In this document: piece by piece, positions 8,564-17,248 of the stretch | How the letters are laid out: each line of letters opens with the position of its first letter | How positions within the stretch are numbered: position 1 is the first letter of the stretch | Assembly (NCBI GenBank): GCA_947304355.1 | Contig: CAMZAX010000007.1 | Location: forward strand, 1-64,000 | Source of the DNA: an uncultured Selenomonadales bacterium | GTDB taxonomy: Bacteria > Bacillota > Negativicutes > Selenomonadales > Selenomonadaceae | DNA: 64,000 bases | Direction of reading: 5' to 3' | Notes under the pieces: generated by a model | Database searches by the model: none | The model's input: only the letters and a program-made list of their open reading frames with translations | Told to the model about the DNA's origin: nothing | Program-made: the position numbers and the translations under genes

Positions 8564-9279
8564 GTGAATGCTCCTTTGAGTGCCGCGACTTCCGCCGCCG
8601 TCAACGAACGCCATTTGCCGACCTTCAAGCCGTCGAGCGTCAAGCCCGCGAATCTGATTCGGCGCAAGCGTTTGACGTCGCAACCGACAGCCGCGAACAT
8701 GCGCCGCACTTGCCGATTGCGCCCCTCGTGAATCGTGACTTCAACCGTATCGGCGTCGAGCAGATATACTTCGGCGGGCGCGGTCAAGCCGTCGTCGAGT
8801 TCAATGCCGGCACGGAGGCGGTCAAGTTTTTCCTCGGTGACGTCGCCCGAAATCTTTGCGCGATAAGTTTTGGCGACTTCGTAGCGCGGGTGAATCAGCG
8901 CGTTGGTCAAATCGCCGTCGTTGGTGAGAATCAGCAAGCCTTCCGAATTCAAATCGAGCCGACCGACGGGATAAACGCGTCCGCGAAAATTTTCGCCGAG
9001 CAAATCCAAAACGGTCTTGCGCCCGCGATCGTCGTGAGCCGTCGAGACGTAACCGCGCGGCTTGTTCAACAGCAGATAAATCTTTTCCGTGTCGAAGTGC
9101 AAAGGCTTGCCGTCGACGCAAATTTTTTGATTGGTGTCAGCCTTCGCGCCGAGTTCGCGGACGATTTGCCCGTCGACAGTGACGCGCCCCGCCGTGATTA
9201 AATCTTCAGCCGCACGCCGCGAACAGACGCCTGCGCGGGCGATGAGCTTTTGTAAGCGTTCCAAGTCGTCAGCCTCCAA
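8560..9279 (-). CDS. rluB: Ribosomal large-subunit pseudouridine synthase B type
   Basis: A 239-residue RsuA/RluB-family enzyme that isomerises uridine to pseudouridine in 23S rRNA. It has an N-terminal S4 RNA-binding domain (ERLQKLIARAGVCSRRAAEDLI) and the catalytic motif GRLDLNSEGLLILTNDG with the essential Asp. The C-terminal VTIHEGRNRQVRRMF is also typical. RluB and RsuA are close relatives; RluB is favoured because this is the common Firmicute copy. It is translationally coupled to the flavoprotein gene downstream. Confidence 0.9.
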   Translation of the reverse strand: MEADDLERLQKLIARAGVCSRRAAEDLITAGRVTVDGQIVRELGAKADTNQKICVDGKPLHFDTEKIYLLLNKPRGYVSTAHDDRGRKTVLDLLGENFRGRVYPVGRLDLNSEGLLILTNDGDLTNALIHPRYEVAKTYRAKISGDVTEEKLDRLRAGIELDDGLTAPAEVYLLDADTVEVTIHEGRNRQVRRMFAAVGCDVKRLRRIRFAGLTLDGLKVGKWRSLTAAEVAALKGAFT

Positions 9280-9313
9280 AAATTTTTTCGGAGCGATTAT
9301 ATCACACGACGCA

Positions 9314-9343
9314 ACAAAAAAACCCCGACGCGTTGTCGAGGTT
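9314..9343 (-). terminator. Terminator of the double-glycine peptide operon
   Basis: On the minus strand AACCTCGAC and GTCGGGGTT pair (one mismatch/wobble) over a five-base loop, followed by seven T. It lies just after the stop of the second leader-peptide gene. Confidence 0.75.
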
Positions 9344-9377
9344 CTTTGCTTGTCAAAATTTTGTCGAAGGTCGCAGA

Positions 9378-9701
9378 TTACATGTACTTGTCGAGATTCA
9401 TTCTGATGTGCTTCACGTCCAAAACACGCTGCAGAGCTTCCTTGCGGGTGACCGACCTGTCGTTGATGCTGTATTCGTTGGGATTGTCGTGGCTAAACAC
9501 CATTTTGACTCCGTAGTTGGCAAAAATGTTCGAGATTTCGTCTATGGAGATGGTAAAACCTCCGTTTCTGTCGAACTTAGGGAAAAGACCGATGTCTTGC
9601 AAGAAGGTAACGTCTTTGTCGAGTTCTTCAATGGTGCCGCCCGCCACTTGTTCGAGCTGTTCGTCGGTGAGCTGTTCATCTTTGAGGATTTCGTTTGCCA
9701 T
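9378..9701 (-). CDS. Double-glycine leader peptide (bacteriocin-type), paralogue 2
   Basis: The ~107-residue protein begins MANEILKDEQLTDEQLEQVAGG. It has a classic acidic, amphipathic leader ending in a GG cleavage site (~residue 22), then a ~85-residue C-terminal part with no cysteines. Such leaders are cut by C39-peptidase ABC exporters. The start at 9701 has GGGGGTGA five bases upstream. The gene follows a paralogue with the same leader, same length and related tail (both end in DxxKYM). No exporter or modification enzyme is in the window. The mature product is not recognised. Confidence 0.75.
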   Translation of the reverse strand: MANEILKDEQLTDEQLEQVAGGTIEELDKDVTFLQDIGLFPKFDRNGGFTISIDEISNIFANYGVKMVFSHDNPNEYSINDRSVTRKEALQRVLDVKHIRMNLDKYM

Positions 9702-9716
9702 TGTTGTCACCCCCGA

Positions 9717-10037
9717 TTACATGTACTTGTTGACGTCGAAGTCTTTGACGTGTTTGGCTTTGGCGATTTGGCGCAGGACGTCCACGCGATTGACTTGCTT
9801 GCCCTTGAAGTAGTATTCGTTGGCGTCATTATCGTTGTCGTGCTCAATGACCGTGTAGCCGAACTGCGCGAAGGCGCGTTTCATCTGATCCATGTCGAGC
9901 TTACTGTCGGAGGGATTCATCAAGGCGAGGTCAGTCATGAACTGCCAGTCTTTGTTGATTTCGCGAACGGTGCCGCCCGCCACGTTGTCGAGTTGCTCAT
10001 CCTTCAAGATTTCGTCTTTCAAAATTTCGTTTGCCAT
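9717..10037 (-). CDS. Double-glycine leader peptide (bacteriocin-type), paralogue 1
   Basis: The ~106-residue protein starts MANEILKDEILKDEQLDNVAGG, a leader nearly identical to the downstream paralogue with a small in-frame duplication of EILKD. The ~85-residue core (acidic, with DNDNDANEYYFKGKQVNR) aligns with the second copy's DNPNEYSINDRSVTRKE region, so both arose by duplication. The start ATG at 10037 is preceded by AAAGGAG. Secretion through a C39 exporter encoded elsewhere is inferred from the leader; the role is unknown. Confidence 0.75.
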   Translation of the reverse strand: MANEILKDEILKDEQLDNVAGGTVREINKDWQFMTDLALMNPSDSKLDMDQMKRAFAQFGYTVIEHDNDNDANEYYFKGKQVNRVDVLRQIAKAKHVKDFDVNKYM

Positions 10038-10083
10038 GGTTATCAAGCTCCTTTGTGTTCGTTTTGGAATTTCCTTTCTGCCT

Positions 10084-10112
10084 ATTATACGACACGCGTA
10101 AAGTTTTGTTAC
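10084..10112 (-). promoter_or_regulatory. Promoter of the leader-peptide pair
   Basis: A perfect TATAAT on the minus strand (10089-10084) has GTAACA 17 bases upstream (10112-10107), about 47 bases before the first start codon. The -35 match is weak (4 of 6). Confidence 0.5.
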
Positions 10113-10130
10113 ACGCGCCGAAAAAAATTT

Positions 10131-11300
10131 TTATTGGGCTTTTAGGGTGAAGTAAGCGATTTCGGGCGGACAGCCGAGCCTGAACGGGAACCAGCTGCCG
10201 TTGCCGACGTGGACGTAGCCGAAACTGTCGCCGATTTTCACGACGCCGCGCGTGTATTTGAACACGGGGAACAGCGGCACGCCGAAAATCCCGATTTGAC
10301 TGCCGTGAGTGTGACCCGTCAGCGTCAAAGCGAAGTTTCTTTCCGCTCCGTCGTCGATGAATTCGGGGTGATGAGCCAGCAAAATCTTAATCGCGTCGTC
10401 GGGAACGCCTGCCGCCGCCTCGTCGACGAAACTTTTGCGCGCTTCGGCAAAAATTTGTTCGCGCTCCTTGTCGGCGGTGCTTGTGACGGGCGCACGCGAC
10501 GGATAATCGACGCCAAGGACGTAAAGCTTACTTGTGACGTGTTCGGCGCGATTAACGAGCCAATGTATCTTGGTTTGCGCGAGTTCAGCCTCAATCGCCC
10601 GAATTCCGCGAAAATGTTCGTGGTTTCCGTGAATGTACCAGATGCCGAACTTGAATTTGTCGGTAAAAGCGTCGACAATTTTGATTGCGGCGGGATTCAT
10701 GTGCACGTCGTCGAAGATGTCGCCCGTTATCGAGAGCAAGTCGGGTTTTGCGTCGGCAACGCGTTGTAAGAGACTTTCCAGCCGCTCAAGCGAAAAGTAC
10801 GCGCCCAAATGCAGGTCTGAAATCTGCGCCACGCGGAAATTTTCCAAGTCGGGCGGCAGATTTTTAATCGGCACGTCGTAAAAATTTTCCACGTCGTGAT
10901 TTTTTTCGATTCGGTTGCCGTAAAGCGAGACCGCCAAGCTCAACAGCGGGTAAATCATGCCGTAAGCCAACATGCGCCGCCGCGCAGGGTCAAAAGGCTT
11001 CGGAGGATTGAATTTGCGATAAATCCAACGCACGACGACCGCGATTATGACGATTGCGCCGCAAAACAGTTGCGCCGTCAGAAAAATCGTTGCGCAGTTG
11101 CCAAAAATCGAGACAAACCACATCGGCACGTATGAACGAATCGCCCAACCGACGATTATCACGACGATTATCGCCAAATCAGCCAGCGCGAACAGCCGAT
11201 AAAATTTTTTTGCGAGATGATCGCTGAAAATGAACCGTATCGAGAACAGCGCGAGAGTCATAATCGCGCCGAGGAGCAACGAGACCAATAAAATAAACAT
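10131..11300 (-). CDS. Membrane-anchored metallophosphoesterase (YkuE/YaeI-like)
   Basis: The 389-residue protein has an N-terminal membrane region with about four hydrophobic segments (residues ~1-130). A calcineurin-like phosphoesterase domain follows, with the metal motifs in order: QISDLHLG, ITGDIFDD, HGNHEHFRG, LLAHHPE and LTGHTHGSQ. All metal ligands appear intact. Relatives act on phospholipid-type phosphoesters such as UDP-diacylglucosamine or are uncharacterised; the substrate here is unknown. It lies two bases downstream of folD and probably belongs to the same transcript. Confidence 0.88.
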   Translation of the reverse strand: MFILLVSLLLGAIMTLALFSIRFIFSDHLAKKFYRLFALADLAIIVVIIVGWAIRSYVPMWFVSIFGNCATIFLTAQLFCGAIVIIAVVVRWIYRKFNPPKPFDPARRRMLAYGMIYPLLSLAVSLYGNRIEKNHDVENFYDVPIKNLPPDLENFRVAQISDLHLGAYFSLERLESLLQRVADAKPDLLSITGDIFDDVHMNPAAIKIVDAFTDKFKFGIWYIHGNHEHFRGIRAIEAELAQTKIHWLVNRAEHVTSKLYVLGVDYPSRAPVTSTADKEREQIFAEARKSFVDEAAAGVPDDAIKILLAHHPEFIDDGAERNFALTLTGHTHGSQIGIFGVPLFPVFKYTRGVVKIGDSFGYVHVGNGSWFPFRLGCPPEIAYFTLKAQ

Positions 11301-11302
11301 TT

Positions 11303-12166
11303 TTAAGCCTCAAGCTGCAAACGAGCCGCCTTGACGACGTTTTTCATAAGCATGGCGACCGTTAAAAGTCCGACGCCGCCCGGAACGGGAGTAATCGCGC
11401 CCGCAACGTCAACAGCCGCGTCAAAATCAACGTCACCGACCAATTTTTTCGGCGCAATGCGATTAATGCCCACGTCAATGACGGTTGCGCCGGGTTTTAT
11501 CATGTCAGCCGTCACGAGCTTGGGTTTTCCGCTTGCCGCGACCAAAATATCGGCTTGGCGGGCGATTTCGGGCAAATTTTTCGTGTGAGTGTGGCAAACG
11601 GTAACCGTAGCGTGGCGCGCAAGCAATAAATGCAACAGCGGCTTGCCGACGATGTTACTTCTGCCGATAATCACGGCGTTTTTGCCGTCGATTTCGATTC
11701 CCGCGAGATCAAGCATTTCGATACAGCCGGCGGGCGTGCACGGCACCAAATCGGGCGTTCCGATGACCAATTTGCCGACGTTTACGGGATGAAAGCCGTC
11801 GACATCCTTGCGCGGGTCAATGCGATTCAAAATTTCGTCCGAATGCGCTTTAATCGCGGCGGGCAACGGCAGTTGAACCAAAATGCCGTGGACGTTCGGA
11901 TTCGCGTTGAGCTCGTCGATTTTTGCAAGCAGATCGTCCTTGTTCGTGTCTTCGGGCAACGCGACGACTTCTGAAACGATGCCCAATTCCTCGCAAGTCT
12001 TGTGTTTGTTGCGAACGTAGACCTGCGACGCGGGATTTTCGCCGACGATTATCACGGTAAGCCCCGGCGTCACGCCGAATTTGCTTTTGAGCTCTTCAAC
12101 TTGCTCCCGCGCGGATTCTTTTATCTTTGCGGCGAATTCTTTACCGTACAAAATTTTTGCGGACAT
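11303..12166 (-). CDS. folD: Bifunctional methylenetetrahydrofolate dehydrogenase/cyclohydrolase
   Basis: FolD interconverts methylene-, methenyl- and formyl-tetrahydrofolate in the cytoplasm. The 287-residue protein has the catalytic segment VYVRNKHKTCEELGI with the conserved Lys, the VDGFHPVNVGKL motif, the NADP loop GRSNIVGKP, and the C-terminal PGGVGLLTVAML signature. Length is standard. The start is preceded by GGGAGGC. It heads a two-gene unit with the metallophosphoesterase. Confidence 0.97.
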   Translation of the reverse strand: MSAKILYGKEFAAKIKESAREQVEELKSKFGVTPGLTVIIVGENPASQVYVRNKHKTCEELGIVSEVVALPEDTNKDDLLAKIDELNANPNVHGILVQLPLPAAIKAHSDEILNRIDPRKDVDGFHPVNVGKLVIGTPDLVPCTPAGCIEMLDLAGIEIDGKNAVIIGRSNIVGKPLLHLLLARHATVTVCHTHTKNLPEIARQADILVAASGKPKLVTADMIKPGATVIDVGINRIAPKKLVGDVDFDAAVDVAGAITPVPGGVGLLTVAMLMKNVVKAARLQLEA

Positions 12167-12193
12167 AATTTCAGCCTCCCAAAGTTTTTTCGC

Positions 12194-12222
12194 AGTCTAC
12201 AACAGAAAAATCTTTTTGACAA
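12194..12222 (-). promoter_or_regulatory. Promoter of folD
   Basis: TTGTCA (12222-12217), 17 bases, TAGACT (12199-12194) on the minus strand, 28 bases before the folD start. Confidence 0.55.
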
Positions 12223-12252
12223 CTTGAAGCGGAGACGCGCCCGAAAAATTTT

Positions 12253-12281
12253 TTGCCAAAGTCGCGGCGGCTTATTATAAT
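12253..12281 (+). promoter_or_regulatory. Promoter of lpxB-msbA
   Basis: TTGCCA (12253-12258), a 17-base spacer and a perfect TATAAT (12276-12281) lie 25 bases before the GTG start of lpxB. Confidence 0.65.
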
Positions 12282-12306
12282 TTCGGTTGTAGAGGAGGCA
12301 ACGGCT

Positions 12307-13422
12307 GTGAAGATAATGTTTTCGGCGGGCGAAGCGTCGGGCGATGTGCACGGCGCGGGATTGGCGCGTGAAATAAAAAAAATTTCGCCTTCGACGGAAC
12401 TTTTCGGCTTGGGCGGCAATTTAATGGCGGAATCGGGCGTGCGGCTCGTTCGCAACTACAAAAATTATAACGTCATGGGTTTTATCGAAGTCGTCAAGAA
12501 TTTGCGGCGGATTTTACAGTTGCTCGACGATTTGACGGAAATCATTCGCACCGAACGCCCCGATTTGCTCGTTTTGATTGATTATCCGGACTTCAACTGG
12601 CGATTGGCGAAGCGCGCAAAGAAACTCGGCGTCAAAATCCTGTCGTATATCCCGCCGTCGGCGTGGGCGTGGCGAAAAGGGCGTGCAAAGACCTGCGCGG
12701 CAATCGCGGACGTATTCATCGCGATATTTCCGTTTGAGTTGCCGGTTTATCGTGAAGCGGGCGCAAAAATCTTTTTCCTGGGCAATCCGCTGGTCGATAC
12801 CGTCAAGCCGTCAATGACGCGGGCGGAGGCGCGTAAATTTTTCAACGTCGACGAATCGGAGCGCGTGATTTTGCTGTTACCGGGCTCGCGCAGGCAAGAA
12901 ATCAAACTTTTGTTGCCGCCAATGCTCGAAGCGGTTAAAATTTTATCGACGACGCGGCAAATGAGGTTTTTTTTGCCTGTAGCGGACGGCGTCGAACATT
13001 TAATCGACACGGCGGGGCTCGAAATCACAATCGTCGAATCAGCGCGGCGTTATGACATAATGCAAATCGCGGACGCGGCAATAGCGACGTCGGGCACGGT
13101 CGTTTTGGAGGCTGCGTTGCTAAATTTGCCGTGCGTAGTGCTTTACAAGATGTCTTCGCTGAATTTTTTTATCGGAAAGCTGTTTGTCGACATAAAATTC
13201 TTCAGCCTGCCGAATATTTTGGCGAACGAGGGCATTTTGACGGAACTTCTTCAAGATGAAGTCACTCCGGAAAGAATTTCAGCCGAAATCGCGCAGATTC
13301 TTGACAATCGGTCGCTTATCGTGAAAAAATTGCAGTCGGCGTGTAAAAAACTCGGCGAACCGGGCTCGGCGGCGCGTGTAGCAAAAAAAATCTTGGAGAC
13401 GGCGAACAATGAAGAACTATAA
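12307..13422 (+). CDS. lpxB: Lipid-A-disaccharide synthase
   Basis: LpxB joins lipid X and UDP-diacylglucosamine to make the lipid A disaccharide at the inner membrane. The 371-residue protein has the start signature MFSAGEASGDVHGA, the conserved YIPPSAWAWRKGRAK and LLPGSRRQEI segments, and ATSGTVVLEAALLNLPCVVLYK in the sugar-nucleotide half. The GTG at 12307 is chosen as start because AGAGGAGG lies just upstream. It overlaps msbA by 14 bases, making an LPS operon. Its presence in a Firmicute-like context points to a diderm lineage such as Negativicutes. Confidence 0.95.
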   Translation: MKIMFSAGEASGDVHGAGLAREIKKISPSTELFGLGGNLMAESGVRLVRNYKNYNVMGFIEVVKNLRRILQLLDDLTEIIRTERPDLLVLIDYPDFNWRLAKRAKKLGVKILSYIPPSAWAWRKGRAKTCAAIADVFIAIFPFELPVYREAGAKIFFLGNPLVDTVKPSMTRAEARKFFNVDESERVILLLPGSRRQEIKLLLPPMLEAVKILSTTRQMRFFLPVADGVEHLIDTAGLEITIVESARRYDIMQIADAAIATSGTVVLEAALLNLPCVVLYKMSSLNFFIGKLFVDIKFFSLPNILANEGILTELLQDEVTPERISAEIAQILDNRSLIVKKLQSACKKLGEPGSAARVAKKILETANNEEL

Positions 13423-15133
13423 ACGACTTTTAGCGTATATCAAGCCGTATTTGGGGCGATTTGGGCTTGCAATCATCTGCATAATCGTTGCATCGGGCGC
13501 GAATTTGTATTTGCCGTGGATAATCAAAGATATGATCGACAAAGTGCTTGCCGAACGCGATATGGCGATGTTGAACTTCATTTCGGCGAGTATCGTGGTC
13601 GTTTTCGCGATTCGCGGCGTATTTTACTACGGACAATCGTATTTGGTGTCGTATATCGGTCAAAGAGTGGTCGTCGACGTGCGCGAAGTGATGTTTCGCA
13701 AATTTCAGCGAATGCCGATGTCATATTTCGATAAACACCAGACCGGCGAGACGATGAGCTACTTAACGAACGACGTAAACGCGATTCAAGCGGCTTTGGT
13801 CGATAATTTAATCGAAATGTTCACTGAAGGCGCGATTTTAATCGGTTCAATCGCGATGATGTTGTATTTGGACTGGAAATTAACGCTTTTGACGCTGATA
13901 ACGGTGCCTTTAGTCGGATTTTCGATGAGAATCTTTGGAAAAAAGATAAAATCGACGAGCCGCGTGATTCAAGAGAAATTAGCGGACATAACGTCGCTTT
14001 TGCAGGAAAGTATATCGTCAATCCGCGTCGTTAAGTCGTTCGTCCGCGAAAATTACGAAATAGACCGCTTCAAAGTCGAAAACGAGCTAAATTTCCGCGC
14101 CACGATGAAAAACGTGCAACTTACGAGCCTTTTAACGCCGACAGTCGAATTTTTGGCGGCATTGGCGGTAACTTTAATCGTTTGGTTCGGCGGCTACGAA
14201 GTTGTCAACGGAATCATGTCGGCGGGCGCGTTGGTTGCGTTCCTCACCTACGCCGTCAACCTCGCCAACCCCGTCAAGCGGCTGTCGCGAATCTACGGAC
14301 GCTTGCAAAAGGCAATGGCGGCTATCGACAGGATTTTCGGCGTGCTTGACTTGCCCGAAACCGTGAACGACAAACCGAACGCGATTGATTTGCCGAAGGT
14401 CGCGGGCAGTGTCAAAGTCGAAAACGTTACCTTCAGCTACGACGGCGTGCACAATGCGCTTGAGGACGTGAGCTTTGAAGTCGCGCCGGGGCAGATGATA
14501 GCCTTCGTCGGACCGAGCGGCGCGGGCAAGTCGACGATTGCCAATTTGATTCCGCGCTTTTACGACGTGACGGCGGGCGCGATTAAAATCGACGGACACG
14601 ACTTGCGCGACGTGACTGTTCATTCCCTGCGCGAACAAATCGGTATCGTGCCGCAAGAGACGTTGCTTTTCTCGACGACTGTCATGGAGAATATTCGTTA
14701 CGGGCGGCTCGACGCGACGGACGACGAAGTTATCGCGGCGGCGAAGGCTGCCAACGCCGACAAATTCATTCGCGACTTGCCCGAAGGCTATCAAACGCAA
14801 ATCGGCGAACGCGGCTTGAACTTGAGCGGCGGTCAGCGTCAACGTATGGCAATAGCACGCGCCATGCTGAAAAATCCGCAGATTTTGATTCTCGACGAAG
14901 CAACCAGCGCGCTCGACACCGAAAGCGAAAAAATTGTTCAGTCCGCACTTGACGACTTGATGATCGGGCGCACGAGTTTCGTTATCGCGCACCGCCTCAG
15001 CACGATTTTCGCGGCGGATAAAATTTTCGTCATCGACAAGGGGCGCATTTGCGAATCAGGCACGCACAAGGAGCTTTTGGAACTCGGCGGCGTCTACAGC
15101 CACCTTTATAATATTCAGTTCAGCAAACTTTAA
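13409..15133 (+). CDS. msbA: MsbA-type lipid A/lipid flippase ABC exporter
   Basis: A 574-residue half-size ABC exporter with an N-terminal six-helix membrane domain (residues ~15-310) and a C-terminal ATPase. The Walker A is GPSGAGKST, the signature [15 protein letters not shown], the Walker B ILILDEATSALD, and the H-loop IAHRLST. Coupling to lpxB (14-base overlap) argues for lipid A-core export rather than drug export. MsbA and multidrug exporters cannot be separated by motifs alone. Confidence 0.88.
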   Translation: MKNYKRLLAYIKPYLGRFGLAIICIIVASGANLYLPWIIKDMIDKVLAERDMAMLNFISASIVVVFAIRGVFYYGQSYLVSYIGQRVVVDVREVMFRKFQRMPMSYFDKHQTGETMSYLTNDVNAIQAALVDNLIEMFTEGAILIGSIAMMLYLDWKLTLLTLITVPLVGFSMRIFGKKIKSTSRVIQEKLADITSLLQESISSIRVVKSFVRENYEIDRFKVENELNFRATMKNVQLTSLLTPTVEFLAALAVTLIVWFGGYEVVNGIMSAGALVAFLTYAVNLANPVKRLSRIYGRLQKAMAAIDRIFGVLDLPETVNDKPNAIDLPKVAGSVKVENVTFSYDGVHNALEDVSFEVAPGQMIAFVGPSGAGKSTIANLIPRFYDVTAGAIKIDGHDLRDVTVHSLREQIGIVPQETLLFSTTVMENIRYGRLDATDDEVIAAAKAANADKFIRDLPEGYQTQIGERGLNLSGGQRQRMAIARAMLKNPQILILDEATSALDTESEKIVQSALDDLMIGRTSFVIAHRLSTIFAADKIFVIDKGRICESGTHKELLELGGVYSHLYNIQFSKL

Positions 15134-15143
15134 TCGAATCGCA

Positions 15144-15171
15144 ATGACAAATTCGTTTCGCGTGATATAAT
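15144..15171 (+). promoter_or_regulatory. Extended -10 promoter of the secreted repeat protein
   Basis: TGATATAAT contains a perfect -10 (15166-15171) with an upstream TG. ATGACA (15144-15149) lies 16 bases upstream as a weak -35. The start codon is 28 bases downstream. Confidence 0.55.
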
Positions 15172-15199
15172 TGCCAAAACGTTTCAAGGAGTGACTTTC

Positions 15200-15613
15200 A
15201 TGCATAAGAAACTTTTGGGCGGCTTGTTAATCGGCGCGTTCGTGTTCGGCGTCGGCGCGACCAACGTTCAGCCCGTCAGCGCGGCGTCGCTCGACAAAGC
15301 CGTCGAAGCCAAGGAAAAATTCGACAAAGCCAAAGGGCTCTTCGGTCAGAAACAGGACGGCGACAACTCCAACCGCCCCGAACCGCCTAAAGACGAAAAC
15401 GGCAACCCGTTGCCTCCGCCCGACAGGCAAGACGGCGACAGCTCCAATCGTCCCGAACCGCCCAAAGACGAGAACGGCAACCCGTTGCCTCCGCCCGGCA
15501 ACAAGGACGGCAGTCAATTCGGCGACATCAAAGACAAACTCTCCGACGCGAAAGACAAATACGACAGCGCGAAGGACAAATACAAGACCGCCAAGGAACT
15601 TTTCAAGAAATGA
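15200..15613 (+). CDS. Secreted proline-rich repeat protein
   Basis: The ~137-residue protein has a clear signal peptide (HKKLLGGLLIGAFVFGVGA, cleavage near VSAAS). Two ~24-residue tandem repeats follow (core NRPEPPKDENGNPLPPP). The charged C-terminal helix has repeated DK.KYDSAKDKYK units. The DNA is repeated over ~72 bases at 15352-15500. It is probably exported to the periplasm or cell surface, where proline-rich spacers and charged helices often bind peptidoglycan or span the envelope. No known family is recognised. The ATG at 15200 is favoured over a GTG at 15191 because AAGGAG directly abuts the GTG. Confidence 0.8.
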   Translation: MHKKLLGGLLIGAFVFGVGATNVQPVSAASLDKAVEAKEKFDKAKGLFGQKQDGDNSNRPEPPKDENGNPLPPPDRQDGDSSNRPEPPKDENGNPLPPPGNKDGSQFGDIKDKLSDAKDKYDSAKDKYKTAKELFKK

Positions 15614-15635
15614 TCACGCACCTGCAAAAAAATTA

Positions 15636-15664
15636 ATCCCGCCAATGCGACGGGATTTTTTTTG
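15636..15664. terminator. Bidirectional terminator
   Basis: ATCCCG (15636-15641) pairs with CGGGAT (15651-15656) over nine bases, followed by T9 on the plus strand; the upstream A-rich run serves the convergent sugar-transferase gene. Confidence 0.8.
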
Positions 15665-15665
15665 T

Positions 15666-17102
15666 TCAGTAAGCACCTCGGCTTTGCAAAACAGCCTTAA
15701 CGGTTTTGAACAGATACATGATGTCAATCCAGACCGACCAGTTGCGGACGTACCACGTGTCCATTGCGACGCGTTCGGGATAAGTGGTGTCACTGCGCCC
15801 GCTGACTTGCCACATGCCCGTTATCCCCGGCAAGACCATGTAATATTCGCGAATGAATTTGCCGTAGCGCGGAACCTCCGCCTGAACAATCGGGCGCGGA
15901 CCGACAAGGCTCATTTCGCCGCGAATCACGTTCCACAGTTGCGGCAATTCGTCAAGGCTCGTGCGACGCAACCACCCGCCGAATTTTGTGACGCGCGGGT
16001 CGTTGGTCAGCTTGAAAGTTTCGTCCCACTCGCGCCGCGCCTCGGGATTCTCCGCCAAATATTTTTTTAAACGCTCCTCGGCGTCGGGCACCATCGTTTG
16101 AAATTTGTAGCACGGAAATTTTTTGCCCGCTGCGCCAACCCGTCTGTGAGCGAAAATCACGCGCCCGCGATTCTCCACCGCCACCCGCAACGCAATCGCC
16201 AACAATATCGGCGAAATCATCAGCCCGCCGACAATCGTCAGCGTCAAGTCGAAAATTCGTTTGAATGCGCGATTGTACGGACGCGATAAGTTGTTGCGCA
16301 GGTTGAGCATCAAAATTTTTTCGCTGAACAAAATCGACAGCTCCGCGCTCGACATCGGCGTTCCAATCAAATCCGGCACGAACGAAATATTTTTGACGTG
16401 CGGTTGAATTTTGCTTATCAAGGCTTGCAAGCGTTCCTTGTCCAGACCCGGCGCGGCTATCACGACCGTTTTGACTTTCGCCGCCCGAATTAGACTGCGC
16501 GCCTCGTCGAAGCCGCCAAGCAACGGGAAATCTTTCGGCAACTGCGCGGAAACCGGATGGTCGTCAATCAGCCCGACTATCTCGTAACGATAGCCCAAGT
16601 CCTCGCGCCAAAATTTTATCAGTTTCTCGGCAGTCAGCCCCGCCCCGATTAAAATTATCGGCTCGTGGAAAAGGTTGCGCCGCTTTAGAAATTTCAGCAC
16701 CGCGTAGCGAATCAGGCAGACGTTAATCAGCACGAACAGCCCGAACAAAATTATGAACAGCCGCGACGCTTGATTGCTCGCCTTCAGAAAATAGATGATG
16801 ATTATCGACGCGATCCAGCCCGCGAACACCGATTGGAAGATGTCGCGCATTGTGTCGACGACGGGTTTCATTTGACCATAGGAGCGCGATTGTCCCAAGA
16901 AAATCAGGAACAGCAACGGCACCGCGCCGTAAATATAAATGTCGTCGTAAAGATACGTGACGCGATTCCACGTGTCCAGGGCGTCGCGCAACGCAAAGGC
17001 AAGATGTTCGCTCAGCACCACGCCCGCGTAGTCGAACAGTAAAAACAAAATCGGCGGCGCGTACGTCCTAAGGGTCGTCGAATTTTTTTTTGCGTAAGGC
17101 AT
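15666..17102 (-). CDS. Undecaprenyl-phosphate sugar-1-phosphate transferase (WbaP/CpsE type)
   Basis: The ~478-residue polyprenol-phosphate hexose-1-phosphate transferase starts exopolysaccharide or O-antigen subunits at the inner membrane. It has four or five N-terminal membrane helices, a Rossmann-like domain (IILIGAGLTAEKLIKFW, residues ~150-260), another helix, and the catalytic sugar-transferase domain with RVGAAGKKFPCYKFQTM, RRTSLDELPQLWNVIRGEMSLVGPRP and a C-terminal GITGMWQVSGRS. The start ATG at 17102 has an AGAGGA site. Sugar specificity cannot be read from the sequence. Confidence 0.92.
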   Translation of the reverse strand: MPYAKKNSTTLRTYAPPILFLLFDYAGVVLSEHLAFALRDALDTWNRVTYLYDDIYIYGAVPLLFLIFLGQSRSYGQMKPVVDTMRDIFQSVFAGWIASIIIIYFLKASNQASRLFIILFGLFVLINVCLIRYAVLKFLKRRNLFHEPIILIGAGLTAEKLIKFWREDLGYRYEIVGLIDDHPVSAQLPKDFPLLGGFDEARSLIRAAKVKTVVIAAPGLDKERLQALISKIQPHVKNISFVPDLIGTPMSSAELSILFSEKILMLNLRNNLSRPYNRAFKRIFDLTLTIVGGLMISPILLAIALRVAVENRGRVIFAHRRVGAAGKKFPCYKFQTMVPDAEERLKKYLAENPEARREWDETFKLTNDPRVTKFGGWLRRTSLDELPQLWNVIRGEMSLVGPRPIVQAEVPRYGKFIREYYMVLPGITGMWQVSGRSDTTYPERVAMDTWYVRNWSVWIDIMYLFKTVKAVLQSRGAY

Positions 17103-17175
17103 GATTCGTTCCTCTTGAAAATTTTTGCCGCCATTGTAACACAAAGCCCGCCGCAACGCTCAAAAAAATTTCGGC

Positions 17176-17203
17176 TTGTCCCTTGTCCCTTGTCCCTTGT
17201 CCC
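17176..17203. repeat. Four tandem copies of TTGTCCC
   Basis: Perfect 7-base repeats at 17176, 17183, 17190 and 17197, between the divergent sugar-transferase and exbB genes. One copy supplies the likely -35 box of exbB. Confidence 0.9.
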
Positions 17204-17218
17204 TAAATATGCTATCCT
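17190..17218 (+). promoter_or_regulatory. Promoter of exbB-exbD-tonB embedded in the heptamer repeat
   Basis: TTGTCC (17190-17195, third repeat copy), a 17-base spacer and TATCCT (17213-17218, with TG one base upstream) precede the exbB ribosome site. No Fur-like box is obvious. Confidence 0.5.
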
Positions 17219-17248
17219 GCCGAAAAAGATTTGCAAGGAGCGATTTTA

